The notes beneath the pieces were generated by a model. That model saw only the letters and a program-made list of their open reading frames with translations. It had not been told where the DNA came from and made no database searches. A DNA stretch of 64,000 nt from Leptodactylus fallax (Eukaryota > Chordata > Amphibia > Anura > Leptodactylidae): NCBI GenBank assembly GCA_947044405.1, contig CAMRHE010000029.1, forward strand, positions 519,001-583,000. The letters run 5' to 3'. Of this stretch, positions 56,846 through 64,000 are shown piece by piece. Numbering within the stretch: the first letter of the stretch is position 1; every line of letters begins with the position of its first letter. Position numbers and translations under genes: made by a program.

Positions 56846-57336
56846 TGTGACAATTGGGGGTAGTTTAGCATCAAAGGTAAGAGCTTCCTGGACTTAACAG
56901 AGGTGTTGGTGGCGCTGGGTACCAAATAAACAGAATATCAGGAAATGGCAATCTAAAAGAAATTGCTTTATTCAGCTTGTAAAAGTAAACAGGAACAAAA
57001 ATAACAAAACAGCCTAGCCCACACACAGGGCAATACCTCACTTCTTGAGCCCTCACTAACTTCTGGGGGCAAGAAGCTTTACTGAGGTTACTTCTTTGCA
57101 GTCTGGCTCACACTGAGCTTAACCAGTCCTTTCTGGAATCCAGTCCTCTTGGTACAGACCACCTGTCCGTCTCCAGCTGGTTCCACAATCCACCTGCTCC
57201 CTGCAGGTCATCAGCAGCACTTTCCTGCTGTGTGCACTCCCTCTGGAGTGAAGCCCCAGCTATGGGTATGGCCAAGGTCCTTTTCAACCCTGTTTTTGGG
57301 TCGCTCTCCAGCGCCCTCTAGGTTCACACCCTCACA
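56846..57336 (-). repeat. 3' LTR (family A)
   Basis: 491 bp. On the minus strand it starts TGTGAGGGTGTGAACC and ends CAATTGTCACA, and carries a polyadenylation signal in CTGAATAAAGC (about 56964-56974). It is collinear with the 5' LTR apart from about 30 bp present here near 56875-56900 and absent there. Confidence 0.85.
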
Positions 57337-57518
57337 TTTCCTCCTCCTCAGCTCACCACTTATGGGGTGAGCGACAATGGGACAAGACATATAATGACAA
57401 CGTCCCTCTTTAATGAAGTAAACTTGTCCAGTGTCTCTCCAGATGTCCCTATCTGGCGGTCTCATTTTCCAAGTTTCGGTCACTCGACATTTCCGGTTTC
57501 TCAGCACTTTTATATTTT

Positions 57519-58175
57519 TTAGATTAATTTAACAGCGATGACATCTAACCATCTCTTACTTCTGTATGCAAATGACTGCTGCTCAATCTCTGCATTAACT
57601 TTGGAGAGCAGACCTTTCTGCTGTTCCTCTTCACTATAGTACAGATTACATTTCCTTGTTTTGCTTGCAGTTCGAGTACAATATGGAACCTCTTGCCAAG
57701 TTGACCCTTTTTGCGATTGGAGCTTCATTTGCTTCAGTGCTTCTACCTCATTGGTTTGAAGCTGGACCCACTCTGTCACAGGCAGTGTGTGATCAATCAC
57801 AGTCTCTTTTCCTGTTGGACCATCTTTGGCCGCCTTATCAGATTTTGCAGGAAGTCCTCCTTTAGCAGTTACTACAAGAACCTGAAGAGGTTGGAGTTCT
57901 CCCAAACTAATTGGCTGTTCATCCACTTGCAGTGTTATAAACTGTGCATCATCCACTTTAGCAACATCTTCCTGGGGAACTATACCATCCACTTGATGTT
58001 TTACACAATCATGTTGTTCCATCATAATCTGATCATTGTTACCACCATTACTGGACAGGTCACTCATGTCTGTCTGACTTAATGGCTCTCCTGTAACATC
58101 AAGGCAGACACCAAGAGATGAAGAGTGATTACACGCCATTTTTGTTGACTCTACAACCTCATTTGTTACATACAT
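57519..58175 (-). pseudogene. CTCF N-terminal-like segment captured in the LTR element
   Basis: 218 codons on the minus strand. Residues about 51-196 follow the N-terminal region of the vertebrate insulator protein CTCF in order: MMEQHD, VDDAQFITLQV then EQPISLGELQPLQV, HTLPVTE, NEVEALKQ, STWQEVP, and EEEQQKGLLSKVNAE. In CTCF this lies just before the eleven zinc fingers; no zinc finger is present here. Similarity stops at VNAE and the last 20 residues are unrelated. It is in frame with the myosin-like segment upstream, separated only by a TAG at 58176-58178. It contains no introns, so an mRNA origin is likely. Whether any protein is made is unknown; BORIS (CTCFL) is the other possible source. 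Confidence 0.75.
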
Positions 58176-58502
58176 CTAATATGCACTAATCTCTGATTCC
58201 AGCTCCAGAATTTTCTTCATTGCTACATTTTTCTGAGCAGCCTCCATCTTAGTTTTTACTAGTGCACCTTGCAGGTCTTCCTCCTGTTTGTCCACTTGCA
58301 CCTTTAGTTGAGCAGCAAGCATTTTTAGATCTATAATCTGAGCAAATAAATTAGACATGTTTTCCTCAAACTGAATCCTCATATCTTCTAGCTGGAGGTC
58401 CAATTTTCTCTTGGCCTTTTCCAGCTTGTCATAAGCATTGGCTTTGTCCTCATACAATATCCGCACAGATTTCAGGTTTTTCTCCACTTCTTTGTGATTC
58501 AT
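58176..58502 (-). pseudogene. Non-muscle myosin II rod-like segment captured in the LTR element
   Basis: 108 codons. The stretch AYDKLEKAKRKLD, then AAQLKVQVDKQEEDLQGAL, then AAQKNVAMKKILELESEIS reproduces the heptad text of class II non-muscle/smooth myosin heavy chain rods, where similar wording joins AYDKLEK and EKAKRKLD regions that are normally several hundred residues apart. So the segment may itself be a splice of two parts of the rod, joined at the shared LEK..K word. It ends in SAY followed by TAG, then continues in the same frame into the CTCF-like part. Coiled coil is the only predicted structure; no motor domain is present. Confidence 0.65.
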
Positions 58503-58509
58503 GTGTAAG

Positions 58510-59160
58510 GTTTGTAAATTCTAAGCATGGACAGACATCTCCATCAACTTTGTCTTTATTTTGCACCAAAACAGACAATTTTTCATTATCTTCACAAGAT
58601 CCTGACAGCGCCCTCTCCAGGCTACATATTCTAGCTTGGAGTTCCATTTCTCTTTGTTCCAGAACCTGCTTTAGTTCATGCAAGTTTTGCTCTGACTGCA
58701 GCGTCTGCACCACAGATTCTAATATATTCTCTTGGTCAGACATATCCTTCCACAGCTGTGCCACTTCATTTTCTTTATCAGTTAATTCAGCTGAAAGTTT
58801 TTCACACTTCATGACTTGGGCATCCAAATATTCTGATTGACGTTGCAAAAATTCACTTTTCTCACGTCTAGTGCTTTCAAGGTCATCTCTTAATTTTTCA
58901 ATGACACTCTCTTTGGCACTGGAGTCTTGGACATGTTGCTCCTTTAAATCCTGTAATTGCTTCTCAAACACTTGCTTTTGCTCCACACTCTGTAGAACTT
59001 TATTGGATAGAGCACATTTAATTTAAGCAAACTCCTTCTTAGTGACACAGTCCATTCCAGGCAAACCCAGCACCACATTTTCACAATGACTAGAATATGA
59101 AATCTTTATAGAGTCAAGTTCTTTCTTTAACTTCAAGTTCTCTTTTGCTGACACCTCAAG
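58510..59160 (-). pseudogene. Unidentified coiled-coil segment captured in the LTR element
   Basis: Read on the minus strand from about 59160 (LEVSAKENLKLKKELDSIK, then CENVVLGLPGMDCVTKKEFA), a TAA at about 59023 interrupts, and the frame then continues uninterrupted through KVLQSVEQKQVFEKQLQDLK, KLRDDLESTRREKSEFLQRQ and LKQVLEQREMELQARICSLE to NKDKV. Heptads with Leu/Val and abundant Glu/Lys/Gln indicate a long coiled coil. Cytoskeletal or scaffold coiled-coil genes are likely donors, but I cannot name one. The frame shifts before the myosin-like segment at about 58500-58540. Confidence 0.55.
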
Positions 59161-59583
59161 TTGCCATTTTCAATCAGATATTTCATCCTGATGGTTTTAA
59201 TCTCATCTCATTACTTGCACTCCACAGACTCTGTTCCGGGTTTTGTGTCTCTCTGCCTTGAGACTGCTGCACTAATACACCTGTGCACATCTTTTCAACT
59301 TTCTTACAAACTGAAGTTTTCTTTTTCTTACCCTTCATTTAATAACAAGATTACGCAATATTCACCAGAAACCTTGGGTTCAACCGGCAGCCACTTTTTA
59401 CAATCTATTCACCAAACAGTTAACTTATGTGGCACTACAACAACCAGCATTTTCTTCTGTCTTCCACAGAAAACACAAACATGGCACCATAGCCTTTCAG
59501 ATAGACTGTTTGCAATATCCAATTTCTATACACATTGCTTACTTTCTTTCCATCAGCAAGCACTTTATAGACTTCTGTGCAAC

Positions 59584-60747
59584 TGTAAGCCGTGTACCGG
59601 GGTGGGCTCCCCAGGATACAGCGAAGTCACGAACAAAGGAAGCGACTCCAACTCAATTTAGTAAAAACAAGATTTTATTTAGTATAGTAACACCCCTTTA
59701 CCAAAAAGAACACTCCCAGATATTTACATACACTGAGGCCCTGGTGTTGTACATACACTGAGCTGAAGCCCTGGTGTTGTACAGCACAGTGCCCTCTAAT
59801 GTGCGCCTCCAATATACTCCAAGCTTTTACCTATCTGCAGGCTGCAACTAACCAGCCGCTTGTTACCTTTTTATCACCCTAGTCACAGGAACTATTCAGT
59901 GAGTGTGATATGGGCACCGGCGGTATAACACAAGAGCTTACAAACTTATCAAAATACCCCTATTCCCCCCACCAAAGTAGAATCAAGTAAATATAATAGT
60001 AGGTCAGCTTGCAAGCCAAAGAAATGTAAAATTGCATAAAACATCACTTCTAGACTTCCTTAGAAGCTCCTCTCTGAGAGTTACAACTCTATAGAATTCT
60101 GAGTCCTTATCCTTACTACCGAATAGGTAGATAATTCACCAGTAGTGTGGACTGTGAAGATTAGTATGCCTAACTAGTCTAACTACAGGCCCTTACTCAG
60201 TCCCAAGCAATTTGGCACCAAAAACATAATGCGGTGCGTGCACGATTACTTCTCTTACTGACCCGGGTCTGTTGGGTACCTTTAGCCATTGTCTGGAACA
60301 GCTGAAAGTGAGGCTCATCCAGAAAACCTGCGGTCTCTCTGACAGGGCCACTTCTCAGTCGGGTCCTTGATAGCAATCTTCTCCTTAGGATGCTGTCTGA
60401 ACAAACCCTGGAACAGTCTCTGCTTCAGCTCCACCTTGCTATATTTCTGATCCCCTAGGAATCCTCCTTCTCACACTTCTCACACAGTCCTCTTTCTTCT
60501 ACAGCTCAAAGCACACTCCCAAGATGGCTGCCACACACACTCTGCTCCTCCTTCTAGTTCCACCTTTGCAGAACAGGGTCTCCACGTCACTACTTCAGGG
60601 AATTACAGAATTACAGTCTTTTCCCATTTCTGAGGTAACAGTGGCCTCTTGTGGCCAAACAACCAAATGTCAGTTTATAAAAAAAAAAAATAGTTATTTA
60701 TAGAAACAGGTACATTCATAACATGAGGGCTATTTCCCCATCTTACA
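59584..60747 (-). mobile_element. Solo LTR (family B), nested in the LTR element
   Basis: Homologous over its whole length to 12034-13125 but in opposite orientation: on the plus strand it starts TGTAAGCCGTGTACCGGG and ends CCCCATCTTACA. Flanks CAAC (59580-59583) and CCAC (60748-60751) match at 3 of 4 positions, a decayed target duplication. Length 1164 bp against 1092 bp at 12 kb. Because it splits the family A element, family B moved after that insertion. Confidence 0.85.
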
Positions 60748-60839
60748 CCACAGCGTACACAAAGTCCACTCCCTGGATTCCTCTTCCAGAGTTTTACTTT
60801 GACCATTTTTGCAGACAATTTTGTATTTTGTAGTTACAC

Positions 60840-60986
60840 TCACCCCTCCTGGGTTTCTGACTTGAAATCATAGACTTCTTTTTCAACTGTAGGCCACAAT
60901 GCACATTTAGCGATACTGCAGTTTACCAAACACTTGTCTTCCAGGACTTGCATGGATCTCATATTGCCCGCATCTGAAGCACTATA
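60840..60986 (-). other. Short open frame next to the 5' LTR
   Basis: 48 codons open from the LTR boundary on the minus strand, including SMQVLEDKCLVNCSIAKCAL, ending TGA at about 60840. No start codon at the boundary, so an initiator Met lies inside. Unrecognised; it could be a leader or a further captured fragment. Confidence 0.3.
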
Positions 60987-61444
60987 TGTGACAATTGGGG
61001 GTAGTTTAGCATGTTGGTGGCGCTGGATGCCAAATAAACAGCAGAGCAGGTAATGGCAATCTAAAAGAAATGGCTTTATTCAGCTTGTAAAAGTAAACAG
61101 GAACAAAAATAACAAAAACAGCCTAGCCCACACACAGGGCAATACCTCACTTCTTGAGCCCTGACTATCTTCTGGGGGCAAGAAGCTTTACTGAGGTTAC
61201 TTCTTTGCAGTCTGGCTCACACTGAGCTTAACCAGTCCTTTCTGGAATCCAGTCCTCTTGGGATAGACCTCCTGTCTGTCTCTAACTGGTCCAGCATCTA
61301 CCTGCTCCCTGCAGGTCACCAGTAGCTCTCTTCTGTTGTGTGCACTCCCTCTGGAGTGAAGCCCCAGGTATGGGTGTGGCCAAGGTCCTTTTCAACCCTG
61401 TTTTTGGGTCGCTCTCCAGCGCACTCTAGGTTCACCCCCTCACA
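60987..61444 (-). repeat. 5' LTR (family A)
   Basis: 458 bp, same ends and same AATAAA-bearing block as the 3' LTR. Differences from the 3' LTR are scattered substitutions plus one gap of about 30 bp, so the insertion is not recent. Confidence 0.85.
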
Positions 61445-61700
61445 CCTTGTTTTGTACTGTTCTGTATAATAATTAGAGGTGAAATTTTGGATTTCAGGAA
61501 TGTCCCTAACATCTGAATTTAATGCCCATAAATTCCATTCTCTGTAGGTCATCTGGAGTTCCACCAGTGAAGAATGGTCAAACAAATAAGACACCTGGCA
61601 GATTTTAGGGTGGTGGTAGACTTGTACAAGCCTCCGGGCTGCAGGGGTGAAGGACGCGCTCCCACTGTCACAGGCAATGCACCATTCAAGAACGGTTTCT

Positions 61701-61915
61701 TAGGCTAAGGCCCCACATTGTGGAAATGCAGTTTTTGTTTGTTGCCGATTTTGATGCAGTTTTTTTTAGCAAAAGTCAAGAATGGCTATAAAAGGAATGG
61801 AAAATATCTAGGAAGCTCTTATACTGCTACCACTCCTGGCTTTGGCTCAAACAACTGCAGCAAAATCTTTAACAAAAAAAAGCTGCATTTCCACAATGTG
61901 GGGCCTCAGCCTTAG
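61701..61915. mobile_element. 'TAAGGCCCCA' palindromic element, 215 bp
   Basis: TAGGCTAAGGCCCCACATTGT and ACAATGTGGGGCCTCAGCCT pair at the ends; GGAAATGCAG and CTGCATTTCC pair next. Shortest complete copy in the window. Confidence 0.78.
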
Positions 61916-62247
61916 GTTGTTTATAAAACAGAGTAACCTTCCAGTGTAGGTGACTCTCTACAGAATGCAGGAGTGTCCCTTAAATAGGAAGCCATTTTCC
62001 ACCCTGGGTAGCCGGGATAATGCCTGACATCAAACAGACCACACCAGAGGAGAGTAACACACAACTCCTCTCATGATACAACTCATGGGCGCAACTTAGT
62101 TCTGCCTATAAAGAATCACTGCACAATCCAGTTCCTGAAAGCTCCATAACACTGACTGCGCAATGATCTGCACCAGTTAAAGCAACATGAACATGTATAA
62201 AGTGTATCATCCAACACAGTGAAAGTTTATCATAACACACAATGCAT
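61916..62247. other. No gene recognised
   Basis: No bounded repeat or coding signal. Confidence 0.4.
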
Positions 62248-63155
62248 ACCTCCCAACTTTCAAAAGATAGAATGTGCGGTGTGCTATGCACGTCACGGCA
62301 AATTTAGCTCCAACCACTTCTACGTTGACTCTGCCCATTCTCATCCATTTTTCTATGTGCCCCCACACAGTATAATGCTCCTACAGTTACTCTAACATTA
62401 TATGCCCACACATTATAATGTCCCCCTCCAGCAGCCCCCAGTTTAATATCCCTATCCAACTACCCCCACGGTTTAATGTTCCCCTCCAATTGCCCCACAG
62501 TATGAGTCCCTCTCCTGGTGCCCCAGTTTATACTGGGGGAAATTAGAGAGGGACATTAAACTGGCGCAGCTGGAGAGGGACATTAAACCGTGGGGGTAGT
62601 TGGATGGGGATATTAAACAGGGGGCTGTTGAAGGGGGACATTAAACTGTAGGGGTAGCTGGATGGTGACATTAAACTGGGGGAAACTAGAGGCAGACATG
62701 TCCTCCTCCAGATACCCCCGCAGTTTAATGTCCCCCTACATCTGCCCCCAGTTTAATGTCCCCCCTTCGTCTGTCCCAAGTTTAATGTCCCCCCTTCATC
62801 TGCCCCAAGTTTAATGTCCCTCCTTCATCTGCCACCAGTTTAGCATAATAAAAACACTGATACTCACCTCTCCTCGCTCTCCTGCTGCTCTGCAGATGTC
62901 TGTTCCCCGGAGTGTTCAGGGAGCTGCAGACGCGATGTGAGTGACGTTATCACATTGCGCCTACAGCTTCCGGGGCCAGAGCACACAAAGATGTTCTTCA
63001 CACAGTATGGTGAAGCAGGAGCTGTCTGTGGATGGCTCCTGCTTCACCATTGTATTTAACTCATCTGCATCCTCCAGGCACAGTTGAGTTGATACTGGGA
63101 CATACCTCCCGCCAACCGGGACAGCGGAATAGGACCTAGAATCCGGAACAGTTGG
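62248..63155. mobile_element. Possible element with CTCCCAAC ends
   Basis: ACCTCCCAACTTTC on the left (about 62248) and GGAACAGTTGGGAGA on the right (about 63140-63155) are inverted. Between them is the fold-back minisatellite. A similar CACCTCCCAACAGTT word at about 56131-56145 shows the terminus is repeated. No target duplication was found; the call is tentative. Confidence 0.4.
62395..62850. repeat. Minisatellite with alternating orientation
   Basis: Units of 28-32 bp built on CAGTTTAATGTCCCCCT and CATCTGCCCC run forward at 62395-62530, reversed (GGGACATTAAACTG) at 62531-62695 and forward again at 62700-62850. The reversed block can pair with either neighbour into a long hairpin. More than 14 units in total. 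Confidence 0.85.
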
Positions 63156-64000
63156 GAGATAAACACAATGTAACGTAGTCAACAAACTCTGCTATGACAA
63201 TGTGCTCCATTAGCTTGGCTAGCACTGCACTCTCATTACAATACCAAGCCCAGTCAGGACAGGGGTTTAACCCTTACATTGACCTGACATAAAATTATTA
63301 CAAACCCTATACCTAGACCTGTTATATCTCTTGCTGGCTCCTTGGTCCCTGCCAGTCCTTTGCCAATAACGTTGCATACATAATTTACATGGCCTCTGCA
63401 GTCAGTCAATGGCCATTTGCTGTCACTATACATAGGCACATGACCACTGAGGCCAGTATTTGGCTACAGCAGTCACATAAATGATGCATATGATATCATC
63501 ACTGCAGGACGGACAGTGACCAAAGAGCCAAGGAGAGGTCAGCTGACAGGTAGGTATAGATTTAATTATTTTAGATTATTTACTGCTGCTAAGAAGATTT
63601 CTAACACCCATTTTAATACAGTTATACCTACAATTACAGTAAATTAGAAGTAATATTTTGAATATTGATAACATAAAATGATCATGAAAACCAAAATATT
63701 TCAATACGTGGAACGCTGGTAGCATGGATATGGCTGTGATCATTTCCAGAATACTATAATACCATAAATCACTCAGAAAGGAGGCCCAGTCAAAAAAAAG
63801 CCAAAGGAAGAATATAGAAAATTAAAAATAAATACAAAAATAGGCAAATATCTGAAAAGAGACGGTCACATCACCAGCCCTGTTATGGTATCTCTTTTAT
63901 ACATTACTGCTATTCCCACACTAGTGAAATCTTCCCCATTTTTCAGAAAGAAAACACAAGAATCACATCTAAAGATCTCTAACTTCCCCTGCAATTGTTA
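63156..64000. other. No gene recognised
   Basis: Contains one more 'CAATGGCC..CACATGACCACTGAGGCC' dispersed repeat fragment (63405-63540). Nothing else is recognisable before the window ends. Confidence 0.4.

Larger units (their letters stand above)
56846..61444 (-). mobile_element. LTR retroelement carrying host-like coding segments
   Basis: Two direct repeats bound it: 56846-57336 (3' LTR) and 60987-61444 (5' LTR). Orientation is set by the polypurine tract: on the minus strand AGGAGGAGGAAA lies immediately before the TGTGAG start of the 56.8-kb LTR. LTRs have TGTGAG...TGTCACA-type ends. The internal region of 3.65 kb contains a nested solo LTR of another family (59584-60747) and about 2.5 kb of its own sequence. 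None of that is recognisable gag, protease, RT or integrase; the readable part encodes coiled-coil, myosin-like and CTCF-like segments. No tRNA primer site is seen after the 5' LTR. Flanks CCTA and CCTT agree at only 3 of 4 bases. It looks like a non-autonomous element that captured host sequence. Confidence 0.75.

Noticed and set aside
57519..58986. An ordinary host CTCF or myosin gene
   Set aside because: No introns or splice sites, no zinc fingers or motor domain, unrelated genes fused, stops and frameshifts, and the whole lies between LTRs.
59161..59661. 166-codon plus-strand frame
   Set aside because: It runs across the border of the nested LTR and is antisense to the element; no domain.

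Overview
The window looks like repeat-dense, gene-poor vertebrate DNA, most probably from an anuran amphibian. The grounds are several Tc1-type transposons per 60 kb, many short palindromic elements flanked by TTAA, hAT elements of the CAGAGGCGTAACTAG type, a 3' end of an L1-like LINE, tRNA-derived SINEs and gypsy/LTR remnants. I find no intact single-copy host gene, no rRNA or tRNA gene and no bacterial features. Nearly every long open frame belongs to a mobile element.

Layout. 1-9.8 kb: TTAA-flanked MITEs, a shortened Tc1 element (2187-3370), a tandem array and a Tc1-end MITE (7235-7607). 9.8-14.7 kb: an L1 tail with poly(A) and an 11-bp target duplication, a solo LTR with TGTAAG/CTTACA ends (12034-13125), a minisatellite and a SPIN-like hAT split by a MITE. 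17.3-18.9 kb: a Tc1/mariner element with an intact transposase spaced DD35E. 19.16-21.81 kb: a DNA transposon of a family I cannot place, with a two-exon, frameshifted transposase-like gene and an array of heat-shock-element-like repeats near its 5' end. 22-33 kb: hAT MITE, microsatellite, tandem arrays, an old 3.9-kb hAT, Penelope-like inverted units and a gypsy RT scrap. 33.6-43.1 kb: two copies of one Tc1 family in opposite orientation, one intact and one broken, with SINEs and MITEs between. 44-48 kb: an unexplained 316-codon ORF and a decayed Tc1. 49.55-52.02 kb: a hAT with a perfect 8-bp target duplication carrying nested MITEs. 53-56.6 kb: long palindromes. 56.85-61.44 kb: an LTR element in minus orientation. 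62.2-63.2 kb: a fold-back minisatellite.

Two regions stand out. The LTR element at 56846-61444 carries, in its own transcriptional sense, host-like protein fragments: a coiled-coil segment, a segment resembling the non-muscle myosin II rod and a segment resembling the N-terminal region of CTCF before its zinc fingers. The last two share one reading frame and are separated by a single TAG. This looks like capture of several host mRNAs. The transposon at 19161-21814 combines an unfamiliar zinc-finger/DDE-like protein with repeated GAA/TTC boxes in 5-bp register, which suggests heat-inducible control. Both are inferences from reading the sequence; no database search was run.
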